In this document: positions 34,820 to 44,821 of the stretch, one piece after another | Layout: every line of letters begins with the position of its first letter | Position numbering within the stretch: the first letter of the stretch is position 1 | Translations under genes and position numbers: made by a program | The notes under the pieces: generated by a model | Database searches by the model: none | Told to the model about the DNA's origin: nothing | The model's input: only the letters and a program-made list of their open reading frames with translations | Assembly (NCBI GenBank): GCA_035548495.1 | Contig: DASZSV010000043.1 | Coordinates: forward strand, 27,834-91,833 | Length of the DNA stretch: 64,000 bases | Reading direction: 5' to 3' | Origin: CAILZL01 sp035548495 | GTDB taxonomy: Bacteria; Pseudomonadota; Gammaproteobacteria; Steroidobacterales; Steroidobacteraceae

Positions 34820-36328
34820 ATGATTGACTGGCCCATATTAAGTGTACTCATCTGGCTGCCCATGATTGCCGGCGCACTGCTGCTGGTGCTGGGCGATCGC
34901 GTGCCGCTGACACGCTGGCTGGCGTTGCTGGCATCAGTTGCAACATTCATTCTGTCGCTGCCATTGTGGATGCACTTCGACACCACTTCGGCGGCAATGC
35001 AATTCACCGAATGGCGCTACTGGATTCCCACTTTCAATGCGACGTATCACCTCGGTGTGGATGGCATTGCCATGCCGCTGATCATTCTCACTACATTCAT
35101 CACGCCCATGGTCATTATTGCGGGATGGACGGTGATCGAGAAAAAGCAGAATCAATATTTCGCCGCCTTTCTGATTCTGGAAGGCCTGATGATCGGTGTA
35201 TTCGCTGCCATGGATGCGTTGCTGTTCTATGTGTTCTGGGAAGCCATGTTGATACCGATGTTCATCATCATCGGTGTGTGGGGCGGACCGCGGCGCGTAT
35301 ACGCAACCATCAAGTTTTTCCTGTATACGTTCCTGGGTTCGGTGTTCATGCTGGTGGCATTGATTTACCTGTATCTCAAATCCGGATCGTACGAACTGGC
35401 CAGCTTTTACAAGTTGCCGCTGAATTTGCATGAACAAACGCTGATCTTCATTGCTTTCCTGCTGGCGTTTGCCGTGAAGGTGCCGATGTGGCCGGTGCAT
35501 ACCTGGTTGCCGGATGCGCACGTTGAAGCGCCCACGGGCGGCTCTGTCATTCTGGCGGCCATCATGTTGAAGATGGGTGGGTATGGCTTCCTGCGTTTCT
35601 CATTACCCATTACGCCGGATGCCTCTCATCAACTCGACTGGTTGATGATCAGCCTGTCATTGATCGCCGTGGTTTATATCGGCTTTGTTGCACTGGTGCA
35701 GCAGGACATGAAGAAGCTGATTGCCTATTCATCCATTGCACACATGGGCTTTGTCACGCTGGGTGCGTTCATTGCATGGGACATTCAGCGTGCCACGGGT
35801 GGTTTGCAAGGCGCCGTGATGGGACTGGATGGCGCCATGGTGCAGATGATTTCACATGGCCTGGTGTCCGGCGCATTGTTCCTCGGTGTGGGCGTGATGT
35901 ATGACCGCGTGCACAGCCGCGAGATCAGCGCCTACGGCGGCGTAGTCAACAAGATGCCGGTGTTTGCCGCGTTTTTTGTGCTGTTTGCAATGGCCAACTC
36001 CGGTCTGCCTGCGACATCGGGATTTGTCGGTGAATTCCTGGTGATCCTTGCCAGCTTCCATGCGGATTTCTGGTATGCCTTCCTTGCCGCGCTCACCTTG
36101 ATTCTCGGTGCGGCTTATACATTGTGGCTGGTCAAGCGCGTGATCTTTGGTGCGGTTGGCAATGATCATGTTGCACACATGGAAGATTTGAATGGCCGCG
36201 AATTTCTGATTCTGGGTGTGCTGGCGCTGGCGGTGCTGGCGCTCGGTGTGTATCCCGCGCCATTGCTGGATGTGCTGAAACCCAGTGTGGAGCATTTGTT
36301 GCAACAGATGCTGACTTCAAAGCTGTAA
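34820..36328 (+). CDS. nuoM: NADH-quinone oxidoreductase subunit M
   Basis: NuoM is the second antiporter-like proton channel of complex I. The protein is 502 aa. It has about fourteen hydrophobic helices. The conserved Glu region FYVFWEAMLIPMFIIIG and the Lys region FAVKVPMWPVHTWLPDAHVEAPTGGSVILA are present, followed by QQDMKKLIAYSSIAHMGFV. The ATG at 34820 is chosen as the first in-frame codon with a family-like start. The gap from nuoL means translation is not coupled to it. nuoN follows 16 bases downstream. Confidence 0.96.
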   Translation: MIDWPILSVLIWLPMIAGALLLVLGDRVPLTRWLALLASVATFILSLPLWMHFDTTSAAMQFTEWRYWIPTFNATYHLGVDGIAMPLIILTTFITPMVIIAGWTVIEKKQNQYFAAFLILEGLMIGVFAAMDALLFYVFWEAMLIPMFIIIGVWGGPRRVYATIKFFLYTFLGSVFMLVALIYLYLKSGSYELASFYKLPLNLHEQTLIFIAFLLAFAVKVPMWPVHTWLPDAHVEAPTGGSVILAAIMLKMGGYGFLRFSLPITPDASHQLDWLMISLSLIAVVYIGFVALVQQDMKKLIAYSSIAHMGFVTLGAFIAWDIQRATGGLQGAVMGLDGAMVQMISHGLVSGALFLGVGVMYDRVHSREISAYGGVVNKMPVFAAFFVLFAMANSGLPATSGFVGEFLVILASFHADFWYAFLAALTLILGAAYTLWLVKRVIFGAVGNDHVAHMEDLNGREFLILGVLALAVLALGVYPAPLLDVLKPSVEHLLQQMLTSKL

Positions 36329-36344
36329 TGACAAGACTGCAAAC

Positions 36345-37796
36345 ATGCCAACCAACCTGAACCTGATGTTCGTCTATCCCGAGCTGCTGATTGTCACGGC
36401 GGCCTGCGTGTTGTTGCTGGTGGACCTGTTTTTTTCCTCGCAGCGCATGGTGACTTACTTTCTCACGCTGCTGACATTGCTTGCAGCCGTATGGCTGACC
36501 AGCAGTTATGGTGTCAGTACCCGCACGGTGGTATTCAATGGCATGTTTGTCATTGATCCCATGGCCAATGTGCTCAAGATATTCGCCTATGGCGCCACCG
36601 CCGTGACCCTGGTCTATTCGCGCGACTACTTGCAGGCGCGCGGCATGTTCCGCAGTGAATACTATGTGTTGAGTCTGCTGGCATTGCTCGGTGTCATGGT
36701 CATCATCTCTGCTGCATCGCTGGTGACGGTGTATCTGGGTGTGGAATTGCTGTCGTTGTCACTGTACGGCATGGTGGCGTTTGATCGCGAATCCGGTGTT
36801 GCAGCGGAATCAGCCATCAAGTACTTCGTGCTGGGCGCGATTGCATCCGGCATGTTGTTGTATGGCATGTCCATCATTTATGGCGTCACCGGCAGTCTCA
36901 ATCACGATGTGATTGCTGTAAAGGTTCATGCGCTGGGCGCAAGCAATCTGGGTTTGATTTTTGGACTGGCATTCATTGTTGTCGGTGTTGCTTTCAAGTT
37001 CGGCGCAGTACCGTTTCACATGTGGGTGCCCGATGTGTATCACGGTGCACCAACACCGGTGACATTGTTTGTCGGTTCGGCGCCCAAGATCGCCTCGTTC
37101 GCGCTCGCGATGCGCTTGCTGGTGGATGGTCTGGGTGGATTGTCTGCTGAATGGCATGGCATGCTGGTGGTGCTGGCGATTCTGTCCATGGCGATTGGCA
37201 ATGTGGTTGCCATTGCGCAAACCAATCTCAAACGCATGCTGGCGTATTCCACCATTTCTCATGTGGGCTTCATCTTGCTGGGCGTGCTTGCTGGAACCGC
37301 ACAAGGTTATCGCGCTGCCATGTTCTACACACTGACTTATGTGATTACTGCCGTCGGTTCTTTCGGTGTGATTCTGTTGCTGGCGCGCCCCGGTGCATCG
37401 GCGACGCAGGGTTTTGAATCCGATCAACTTGAAGACTTCAAGGGATTGAGCAGGAAAAGTCCATGGTTTGCCGCAGTGATGGCCATGTTGATGTTCAGCA
37501 CCGCAGGTGTGCCGCCGTTTGTTGGTTTTTCGGCAAAGCTGGCAGTCATTCAAGCCGTGGTGAATGTGGGTGATACCTGGCTGGCGGGTGTTGCCGTGTT
37601 GTTCTCGGTGATCGGTGCTTATTACTACATTCGCGTTATCAAGCTTATGTACTTTGATGAACCTGTTGAAACCGGAACGGTAGTCGCAAGCAGTGCATTG
37701 CGAACACTGTTGAGCGCCAATGGCATTGCCGTACTGGTGCTCGGCGTGATGCCGGGTGCATTGCTGGAATTGTGCACTCGAGTCATCGCCGGTTGA
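36345..37796 (+). CDS. nuoN: NADH-quinone oxidoreductase subunit N
   Basis: NuoN is the third antiporter-like pump subunit and the last gene of the locus. The protein is 483 aa. The conserved stretches include YLGVELLSLSLYGMVAF with its membrane Glu, FKFGAVPFHMWVPDVYHGAPTPVT with its Lys, and QTNLKRMLAYSTISHVGFILLG. All fourteen nuo genes are therefore present and intact. A 204-base gap with the initiator tRNA promoter follows. Confidence 0.96.
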   Translation: MPTNLNLMFVYPELLIVTAACVLLLVDLFFSSQRMVTYFLTLLTLLAAVWLTSSYGVSTRTVVFNGMFVIDPMANVLKIFAYGATAVTLVYSRDYLQARGMFRSEYYVLSLLALLGVMVIISAASLVTVYLGVELLSLSLYGMVAFDRESGVAAESAIKYFVLGAIASGMLLYGMSIIYGVTGSLNHDVIAVKVHALGASNLGLIFGLAFIVVGVAFKFGAVPFHMWVPDVYHGAPTPVTLFVGSAPKIASFALAMRLLVDGLGGLSAEWHGMLVVLAILSMAIGNVVAIAQTNLKRMLAYSTISHVGFILLGVLAGTAQGYRAAMFYTLTYVITAVGSFGVILLLARPGASATQGFESDQLEDFKGLSRKSPWFAAVMAMLMFSTAGVPPFVGFSAKLAVIQAVVNVGDTWLAGVAVLFSVIGAYYYIRVIKLMYFDEPVETGTVVASSALRTLLSANGIAVLVLGVMPGALLELCTRVIAG

Positions 37797-37958
37797 ACTG
37801 AGTGGGGCAGCGCCAGCCGTTCACACGGTTCGACAAAATGGATTTTGATGTCATTGTTCCATGCCTGCACTGCAAGCGGTAATTCCCGCCATCACGAACT
37901 GAAAACGGCGTGCTCGTAATCGGGCTGTCAAATACTTGGGTTGAGCTGTCAATTTTCC

Positions 37959-37987
37959 TTGTAATCACCGCAGTGCATCATTAGAAT
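37959..37987 (+). promoter_or_regulatory. Sigma70 promoter of initiator tRNA
   Basis: TTGTAA (37959-37964), a 17-base spacer and TAGAAT (37982-37987) form a good sigma70 promoter. The downstream GCGCGGCC is a GC-rich discriminator of the type found at stringently controlled stable-RNA genes. The tRNA begins 14 bases after the -10. Confidence 0.7.
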
Positions 37988-38000
37988 GCGCGGCCTCTGT

Positions 38001-38077
<77 letters not shown>

Positions 38078-38080
38078 ACT

Positions 38081-38101
38081 CCTGGAATTCCGGGTTTTTT
38101 T
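38081..38101 (+). terminator. Terminator after tRNA-fMet
   Basis: CCTGG (38081-38085) pairs with CCGGG (38090-38094), with one G-U wobble, around AATT, followed by seven T (38095-38101). The short stem with a strong U-tract ends the tRNA transcript 4 bases after the CCA. rimP then needs its own promoter or read-through. The 38102-38287 leader shows no further clear signal. Confidence 0.75.
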
Positions 38102-38287
38102 GCTCCGTAAGGGGCTTTTTGTGTTCAACGGCTACTTTGGCTTATTGAGTAATGGTATCTTTATAAGTGTTTGGTGGTTTTGGAGGCTCACACTTGGTGT
38201 GCAGCAAGACAGGGAATGAGTGGTAGTGAATGGGCCTCGGGCCCATTTTTCGTTTTTGAAGGGCGCTGAATTGCTGATGGGGTTGCG

Positions 38288-38728
38288 GTGCGGGAACGGC
38301 TGATAGAACTGCTTGAGCCGCTGGTACGGCATCTTGGTTACGAACTGTGGGAACTGGAGTTCACCGGCCGCAATGGCGTGTTGCGGTTGTATATCGATTC
38401 GCCGGAAGGCATCGACATTGACGATTGCGAAACGGTGAGCAGGGCAGTGAGTGACCGGCTGGATGAAGCCGATCCGGTACCCGGTGAGTACACGCTGGAA
38501 GTATCGTCGCCCGGAATGGACCGTGTATTGCGTACTGAGCAGCATTTCGAGCGCTTTATTGGCGAGCAGGTGAATGTGGAGATGAAGCAGCAGGTGAATG
38601 GACGCCGCCGGTTTGTGGGCAAGCTGTTGAAGGTATCGCCGCAGGACATACAGATTGAAATGGGCGGCGAACAGTTTGAACTGGCGCTGGAGAATATTCA
38701 CAGGGCGCGTTTGTCGCCGCAGTGGTGA
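38288..38728 (+). CDS. rimP: Ribosome maturation factor RimP
   Basis: RimP binds the 30S subunit and is needed for its late maturation. The protein is 146 aa, typical. The N-terminal domain contains LVRHLGYELWELEFTGRNGVLRLYID, and VSSPGMDRVLRTEQHFERFIG marks the domain boundary; a C-terminal SH3-like domain follows. A GTG start at 38288 gives the family start; no ATG is available nearby. It heads rimP-nusA-infB-rbfA-truB. Confidence 0.95.
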   Translation: MRERLIELLEPLVRHLGYELWELEFTGRNGVLRLYIDSPEGIDIDDCETVSRAVSDRLDEADPVPGEYTLEVSSPGMDRVLRTEQHFERFIGEQVNVEMKQQVNGRRRFVGKLLKVSPQDIQIEMGGEQFELALENIHRARLSPQW

Positions 38729-38790
38729 TTGATGCAGGAAGGTCGTAACGGCAGGAGTGCCTGGGTTGATGACTCTGTCAGGAGTTGATG

Positions 38791-40296
38791 ATGACGATGA
38801 ACAAAGAAATTCTGATGGTGGTTGATGCCGTTTCCAACGAAAAAGGCGTCGACAAGGAAATCATTTTTGAAGCGCTGGAAGCAGCGCTGGCCTCGGCAAC
38901 GCGCAAGCGTTATGGCGAAGGCTATGAAGTGCGCGTGGCCATCAACCGCAAGACCGGTCACTACGATACCTTCCGCCGCTGGAAAGTATTTGCCGATGAT
39001 TCCAACGAACTGGAATTTCCGGATCGCGAATTGCGTCTGGAAGATGCACTCGATATCGACAAGAACGCACAGCCCGGCGGCTATGTGGAAGAGCCTATTG
39101 AATCTGTCGAGTTCGGCCGCATTGCCGCGCAAACCGCCAAGCAGGTGATCGTGCAGAAGGTGCGTGAAGCCGAACGCAATCATGTCATCGAACAATTCAA
39201 TGATCGCATGGGCACGATGGTGTCCGGCATCGTCAAGCGTGTGGATCGCAACGGCATCACCGTTGATCTTGGCGGCAATGCTGAAGGGTTCATTCCGCGT
39301 GAACACATGATTCCGCGCGAGCCGGTGCGTGCCCAGGATCGCATCAAGGCGTTTCTCAAAGGCGTGCGCACCGAGCAGCGTGGTCCGCAACTGGCATTGA
39401 CCCGCACTGATCCGGAATTTCTCATTGAATTGTTCAAGCTCGAAGTGCCCGAAGTGGGTCAGGGTTTGATCGAGATTATCGGTGCAGCACGCGATCCCGG
39501 TATTCGCGCAAAAATTTCCGTACGCAGCAAGGATCAGCGCATTGATCCGGTCGGCGCTTGCGTGGGCATGCGCGGCGCGCGCGTGCAGGCGGTCTCGAAT
39601 GAAATTGCCGGTGAACGCGTGGACATCATTCCTTACGATGAAAATCCGGCGCAGTTTGTCATCAATGCCATGCAGCCTGCAGAAGTGGTGTCAATTGTGG
39701 TGGATGAAGATGCGCATTCGATGGATGTCGCTGTTGCTGAGGAAAAATTGTCGCAGGCCATTGGCCGCGGTGGACAGAACATCCGTCTTGCCAGTGAACT
39801 CACCGGCTGGAATCTCAACATCATGACCACTGAAGCCGCGGAGAAGAAGAGTGAATCCGAAGCGCGCAAGCTGGTCGAGATGTTCATGAAACAACTGGAT
39901 GTGGATGAAGAAGTGGCTGCGATTCTGGTGCAGGAAGGTTTTTCCACCATTGAAGAAGTGGCGTACGTGCCTGCGTCCGAGTTGAGTTCGATTGAGGAGT
40001 TCGATGAAGAGATCATCAAGGAACTGCGCAATCGCGCACGCGATGTATTGCTGACACAGGCCATCGCCACCGAAGAAAGCAGCGCCGGTACTTCGGATGA
40101 TCTGTTGCAGGTGGATGGCATGACGGAAGAACTGGCTGCGCAGCTTGCACAGCGCGGCATTCACACCCGTGACGATCTTGCCGAACAGGCCATTGATGAT
40201 CTGATGGTGATTGATGACATGGATGAAAAACGCGCCGGTGATCTGATTATGGCAGCGCGCAAGCACTGGTTTGAATCAGCAGGCCAGAATGTCTGA
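38791..40296 (+). CDS. nusA: Transcription termination/antitermination factor NusA
   Basis: NusA binds RNA polymerase and nascent RNA and modulates pausing, termination and rRNA antitermination. The protein is 501 aa. Domains in order are the N-terminal polymerase-binding domain (1-about 130), S1 (about 135-200, GTMVSGIVKRVDRNGITVDLGG), KH1 and KH2 (about 205-345, with VGACVGMRGARVQAV and IGRGGQNIRLAS), and two acidic C-terminal repeats (about 360-495). Several ATGs cluster at the start; the one at 38791 is favoured because CAGGAG (38779-38784) lies six bases upstream. The C-terminal repeats indicate a gammaproteobacterial-type protein. Confidence 0.95.
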   Translation: MTMNKEILMVVDAVSNEKGVDKEIIFEALEAALASATRKRYGEGYEVRVAINRKTGHYDTFRRWKVFADDSNELEFPDRELRLEDALDIDKNAQPGGYVEEPIESVEFGRIAAQTAKQVIVQKVREAERNHVIEQFNDRMGTMVSGIVKRVDRNGITVDLGGNAEGFIPREHMIPREPVRAQDRIKAFLKGVRTEQRGPQLALTRTDPEFLIELFKLEVPEVGQGLIEIIGAARDPGIRAKISVRSKDQRIDPVGACVGMRGARVQAVSNEIAGERVDIIPYDENPAQFVINAMQPAEVVSIVVDEDAHSMDVAVAEEKLSQAIGRGGQNIRLASELTGWNLNIMTTEAAEKKSESEARKLVEMFMKQLDVDEEVAAILVQEGFSTIEEVAYVPASELSSIEEFDEEIIKELRNRARDVLLTQAIATEESSAGTSDDLLQVDGMTEELAAQLAQRGIHTRDDLAEQAIDDLMVIDDMDEKRAGDLIMAARKHWFESAGQNV

Positions 40297-40319
40297 AGCG
40301 GAATGCGGCGGAGAACGAC

Positions 40320-42872
40320 ATGGCTGATGTAACGGTAAGTCAATTTGCAGATGTACTTAAGGTACCGGTCGAGCGGTTGCTGATGCAGCTCGATGAAGCC
40401 GGTATCAAGGTTACTGGCGCCGAAGACATGATCAGTGACGAAGCAAAGATGGAACTGCTGACGTTTCTGCGCCGTTCGCATGGCCGCGATGAAAATGCGG
40501 CTTCACCCAGCAAGATCACGCTGAAGCGTAAATCGCAGGGCGAGATCAAGGTGGCAACAGCGCAGGGCCGCGCGCGTACTGTCAATGTGGAAGTGCGCAC
40601 CAAGAAGACGTATCTCAACCGCAGCGTGCTGGAAGAAAAGGCACGCCAGCACAATGAAGAACTGGATCGCAAGCGTGAGCGTGAAGATCCTGCGGCGCGC
40701 GCTGAAGCCGAGCGTCGCGAAAAGGAAAAGCACGAAGCGGAACAGCGTGAGAAGGAACAGCAGATGGCGGATTTCCTGCGCCGTCAGGAAGAAGAGATTC
40801 GCTTGCAGGCTGAAGAAGCTGCACGTGCTCACGCCGAAGAGCGTGAACGTTCCGATGCTGAACGCAAGGCTGCGGAACAACAGGCACGTGATGAACGCGC
40901 GGCGCGCGAGCGTGAACGCGAAGCGCAGAAAGCTGCGCGTGCTGCGGCTGAAGCTGCGGCGCGTGAGCCCGGCAAACGCGCCGAGCTGCACATGTCCGAA
41001 GAATCGAGCGAGCGCTTCAAGAAAAAGAAACAGCAGCAGGCGCAAAGCCGGTCACGCCGTGCACCTGCGCAAGTCAGTGTCTCCACCCAGCATGGATTCG
41101 AAAGACCGGTTGCACCGGTCAAGCGTGAAGTGTCGATTCCCGAAACCATCACTGTGTCGGAACTGGCGCAACGCATGGCGGTGAAAGCCACTGAAGTAAT
41201 CAAGGTGATGATGAACATGGGTGTGATGGCCACCATCAATCAACCCATTGATCAGGACACCGCCATCCTTGTGGTGGAAGAACTGGGTCACACCGCAGTT
41301 GCACACAGGGAAAGCGCACTGGATGAAGAATTGCATGGCACTGAAGTGCAGCACGAATTGCTGCCGCGTCCGCCGGTGGTGACCGTGATGGGCCACGTTG
41401 ATCACGGCAAGACTTCATTGCTTGACTACATTCGCCGCACCAAGGTTGCAGCAGGTGAAGCCGGCGGCATTACACAGCACATCGGTGCCTATCATGTTGA
41501 AACACCGCGTGGCGTGGTCACATTTCTCGATACACCCGGTCACGCGGCATTTACTGCAATGCGTGCACGTGGTGCGCAGGTCACTGACGTTGTGGTGCTT
41601 GTCGTGGCTGCTGATGACGGTGTGATGCCGCAAACCATCGAAGCAATCAATCATGCGCGTGCAGCAGAAGTGCCGCTGGTTGTGGCCATCACCAAGATTG
41701 ACAAGCCCGAAGCCGATCCTGAAAAGGTGAAACAGGAACTGACACAGCATGGTGTTATTCCCGAAGCGTGGGGCGGCAGCGACTTGTTTGTGAATGTCTC
41801 CGCAAAATCCGGTGCAGGCATTGATGAGTTGCTGGACACCATTCTGCTGCAGGCAGAAGTGCTGGAATTGAAAGCACCGCGCGATGGTTTTGCTGCCGGT
41901 GTGGTCATCGAATCATCCATCGAAAAAGGCCGTGGTCCGATGGCCACCGTTCTGGTCAAGCGCGGTACATTGAAGCCGGGTGATCCCATTATTGCCGGAC
42001 AGGAGTTTGGCCGTGTGCGTGCGCTTTTTGATGAAAATGGCCGTCAGGTTCAGGAAGCCGGTCCTTCATTGCCCGTCGTTGTGCTGGGCCTCTCCGGTGC
42101 GCCCAATGCAGGTGATGACCTGCTGGTGCTGGAAAGCGAGCGCAAGGTGCGTGAAGTTGCGTTGTATCGTCAGGGCAAGTTCCGCGATACCAAGCTGGCC
42201 AAGGCCGCAGGCGCCAACAAGATTGAAGACATCTTCTCGCAGGCCGGTGACGGCAAGGCGAAGGTGGTGGCGATCATCATCAAGGCTGATGTCCAGGGCA
42301 GTGCCGAAGCATTGCGCGATGCATTGACGCAATTGTCCACTGATGAAGTTACCGTGAAAGTGCTGGCCAGCAGTGTCGGCGGCATTACTGAATCCGATGT
42401 CACGCTGGCGGCTGCATCCAATGCGCGCATCATCGGCTTCAACGTGCGTGCTGACAGTGTTGCCCGCAATGCCATCAAGGATGGCAACGTCGATGTGCGT
42501 TACTACAGCATCATCTATGAAGCGATTGATGATGTTAAACAACTGGCCTCGGGTCTGTTGTCACCCGAAGTCAAGGAAACCATTGTGGGTCTGGCTGAAG
42601 TGCGCGATGTGTTCCGTTCTTCCAAGTTCGGCACTGTTGCAGGTTGTATCGTGGTCGATGGTTACGTCCGCCGCAACAATCCGATCCGTGTGTTGCGCGA
42701 CAACGTGGTGATCTTTGAAGGCGGCCTGGAATCGTTGCGCCGCTTCAAGGACGACGTCAACGAAGTGCGCGCCGGTACTGAATGCGGTATCGGTGTCAAG
42801 AACTACAATGACGTGCAGGTAGGCGACCAGATTGAATGTTATTCGCGCGTTGAAGTGGCGCGTACTGTCTAG
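40320..42872 (+). CDS. infB: Translation initiation factor IF-2
   Basis: IF-2 is the GTPase that brings fMet-tRNA to the 30S subunit and promotes subunit joining. The protein is 850 aa. An N-terminal IF2_N domain is followed by a long charged Glu/Arg/Ala helix (about 110-225) and a second IF2_N-like domain (SIPETITVSELAQRMAVKATEVIKVMM). The G domain starts near residue 350 with GHVDHGKTS (G1 near 358); DTPGHAAF and TKIDKPEAD are also present. Domains III and IV (the C1/C2 parts) complete it. It is 23 bases after nusA. Confidence 0.97.
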   Translation: MADVTVSQFADVLKVPVERLLMQLDEAGIKVTGAEDMISDEAKMELLTFLRRSHGRDENAASPSKITLKRKSQGEIKVATAQGRARTVNVEVRTKKTYLNRSVLEEKARQHNEELDRKREREDPAARAEAERREKEKHEAEQREKEQQMADFLRRQEEEIRLQAEEAARAHAEERERSDAERKAAEQQARDERAAREREREAQKAARAAAEAAAREPGKRAELHMSEESSERFKKKKQQQAQSRSRRAPAQVSVSTQHGFERPVAPVKREVSIPETITVSELAQRMAVKATEVIKVMMNMGVMATINQPIDQDTAILVVEELGHTAVAHRESALDEELHGTEVQHELLPRPPVVTVMGHVDHGKTSLLDYIRRTKVAAGEAGGITQHIGAYHVETPRGVVTFLDTPGHAAFTAMRARGAQVTDVVVLVVAADDGVMPQTIEAINHARAAEVPLVVAITKIDKPEADPEKVKQELTQHGVIPEAWGGSDLFVNVSAKSGAGIDELLDTILLQAEVLELKAPRDGFAAGVVIESSIEKGRGPMATVLVKRGTLKPGDPIIAGQEFGRVRALFDENGRQVQEAGPSLPVVVLGLSGAPNAGDDLLVLESERKVREVALYRQGKFRDTKLAKAAGANKIEDIFSQAGDGKAKVVAIIIKADVQGSAEALRDALTQLSTDEVTVKVLASSVGGITESDVTLAAASNARIIGFNVRADSVARNAIKDGNVDVRYYSIIYEAIDDVKQLASGLLSPEVKETIVGLAEVRDVFRSSKFGTVAGCIVVDGYVRRNNPIRVLRDNVVIFEGGLESLRRFKDDVNEVRAGTECGIGVKNYNDVQVGDQIECYSRVEVARTV

Positions 42873-42947
42873 GTTCATCGGTTCGTCAGGTTGCAGCGAG
42901 TGGATGACGCTTGCTGCAACCCTCGGTCTCTCTTCCGGAATATCGAC

Positions 42948-43355
42948 GTGTCCAAATCCTTTCCCCGTAATCGCCGTGTGGCGGAGCAAGTGCAGCGTTC
43001 ACTCGGTGAACTCATTCGCCGCGAATTGCGCGATCCGCGGCTGGGTCCGGTGACCATTGTCGATGTGCAGGTCAGTGCGGATTTGTCGCACGCAAAAGTG
43101 TTCTATTCCATTCTCGGTGGTGACAAGCATCCGGAATTGACGCGGGAAATTCTGGATGAAGGCGCGAAACGGTTGCGCGGCCCGCTGGGCCGGACATTGC
43201 AATTGCGCCATGCACCGGCCATTACTTTCATCGCCGATCAGCTGATCGAGTACGGCACCAATCTCAGCAACCTGATCAGCGATGCCGTAAAGAGCGATGA
43301 AGCGCGTCATGTGGATGAGCCAGATGATGGTGAATTCCCGCCGCAGAAATCCTGA
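42948..43355 (+). CDS. rbfA: Ribosome-binding factor A
   Basis: RbfA assists 5'-end maturation of 16S rRNA on the 30S subunit and helps cold adaptation. The product is 135 aa. The KH-like fold begins FPRNRRVAEQVQRSLGELIRRELRDPRLG, followed by VTIVDVQVSADLSHAKVFYSILG. A GTG start at 42948 is chosen because family similarity begins right there and GGAA (42936-42939) precedes it; the open frame upstream overlaps the infB end region without similarity. The 183-base gap to truB contains a dispersed-repeat copy. Confidence 0.93.
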   Translation: MSKSFPRNRRVAEQVQRSLGELIRRELRDPRLGPVTIVDVQVSADLSHAKVFYSILGGDKHPELTREILDEGAKRLRGPLGRTLQLRHAPAITFIADQLIEYGTNLSNLISDAVKSDEARHVDEPDDGEFPPQKS

Positions 43356-43464
43356 TCAATCAATTCGTTCATCCTGAGATTGTTGAAGGTTCCGACAAAT
43401 CGTGATGAATGGTTCCCTTATCCATGGATTATGGGCACGCCATAAACGGATTTTGTTTGTCTGA

Positions 43465-43489
43465 CTGGATTCCTCTTCGCGGGAACGAC
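43465..43489. repeat. Copy of the GCGGGAATGAC-type repeat before truB
   Basis: CTGGATTCCTCTTCGCGGGAACGAC is a near-consensus copy of the palindromic dispersed repeat, in the rbfA-truB gap about 50 bases before the truB ATG. Confidence 0.5.
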
Positions 43490-43538
43490 GGCTGGCGTGA
43501 TTTGATATGACATTAAGTATTCATTGCCGTCTTCGATC

Positions 43539-44471
43539 ATGAATCAGCCATCAAAACCAAAACGTTTCGACCGCATTGTCGATGGCATTATCCTGCTCGA
43601 TAAGCCGCAGGGCATGTCATCCAATGCAGCGTTGCAGCGTGTGCGTGTGCTCTTGCGAGCATTGAAAGCAGGTCATGCGGGCAGTCTTGATCCGCTGGCC
43701 ACTGGCATGCTGCCATTGTGTTTCGGACAAGCCACCAAGGTATGCAATTATCTTCTGGATTCACGCAAAACCTATCAGGTGACTGCGCGGCTGGGAATCA
43801 GAACCGATTCGGCTGATGCTGATGGCAGTGTCATTGAACGTCGCGACGTGCCTGTGTTCGATGAAGCACAGATCGCTCACGCATTGCAGTCCTTTCTGGG
43901 CGTGCAGCAACAGGTGCCGCCAATGTATTCGGCGCTCAAGCACCAGGGACAACGTCTGTACGAACTTGCACGTGCCGGTGAAACGGTGGAACGCGCGCCG
44001 CGTGAAATCATCATCGAGCACATCCAATTGCTGCTGCATGATGCACAGCACATCGCGTTTGAAGTGCGTTGTTCCAAAGGCACCTACATCCGGTCATTGG
44101 TGGAAGATGTTGCAGAACGTCTCGGCACCATTGCGCACGTGACTCAATTGCGGCGCACGCAGGTTGATCCGTTTGTTGAAAATCAGATGATGACGCTGGA
44201 GCAACTGGAACATCTGGCGACACTTGGTTTGCCGGCGCTGGATAACTGTATGCTGGCAAGCGATGCTGCATTGTCGAGATTGCCGGAGATCAAGCTGGAT
44301 GAAATTCAGACCGTTCATCTGCTGCATGGCCGATCAGTATGCGGCATTGATGCCGTGCCGGGATTGACACGTGCCTACGGTGCCGACGATGTATTTCTGG
44401 GGCTGGTGACAGTGGAACTGTGTGGAAAAGCGCTGCCGGAACGGCTGTTTGTGAACAGCGTTACGCAATAA
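43539..44471 (+). CDS. truB: tRNA pseudouridine-55 synthase
   Basis: TruB converts U55 in the T-loop of nearly all tRNAs to pseudouridine and also acts as a tRNA chaperone. The protein is 310 aa. The catalytic Asp51 lies in GHAGSLDPLATGMLP. The other conserved motifs, GIILLDKPQGMSSN, SRKTYQVTARLGIRTDSADADG and RCSKGTYIRSLVEDV, are intact. A C-terminal PUA-like region of reduced similarity follows. The ATG at 43539 lacks a strong ribosome site; a TTG five codons upstream is possible. In related genomes rpsO follows directly; here a 6-kb signalling island intervenes. Confidence 0.96.
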   Translation: MNQPSKPKRFDRIVDGIILLDKPQGMSSNAALQRVRVLLRALKAGHAGSLDPLATGMLPLCFGQATKVCNYLLDSRKTYQVTARLGIRTDSADADGSVIERRDVPVFDEAQIAHALQSFLGVQQQVPPMYSALKHQGQRLYELARAGETVERAPREIIIEHIQLLLHDAQHIAFEVRCSKGTYIRSLVEDVAERLGTIAHVTQLRRTQVDPFVENQMMTLEQLEHLATLGLPALDNCMLASDAALSRLPEIKLDEIQTVHLLHGRSVCGIDAVPGLTRAYGADDVFLGLVTVELCGKALPERLFVNSVTQ

Positions 44472-44821
44472 GCTGCATTGATCAGCAACATCTTCGACAG
44501 CGTGTTTGCGGCAAAAACAAGCTGCTTTAAATACTTATAGTGCTCCCTTGCACCGTCGCTCATAGTGCGGCGGCTGGCTTGTTCTTCCCGATAGCACAGG
44601 GAGTCGCAGGACGTGATTTCAAGGCTGGATCGCTTTCTCTCAGCATCCGCCTGATGTGCCGCGAACTTGCTACGCGTAATGTGCAGCCAATCACGTCAGC
44701 AGGAGTGGAACATGCGGAACATGCGCCTCAAAGAAACGGAGTGGCTGACGATAACTGCTCCATGTGAAACGGAAGACACAGTCGTCTGGTGATTCTCATT
44801 TTTTATCAAGCGGATTGCATA
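44472..44821. other. Gap between truB and the signalling island
   Basis: This 350-base interval holds no gene I can support. A short plus-strand open frame (44540-44767) has no recognisable similarity and no ribosome site. An AT-rich patch near 44527-44541 (TTTAAATACTTATAG) could be a -10 for the downstream kinase, but no convincing -35 was found. Confidence 0.3.

Noticed and set aside
44540..44767. Possible 75-aa gene upstream of kinase 1
   Set aside because: No ribosome site, no similarity I recognise, and composition typical of non-coding sequence.
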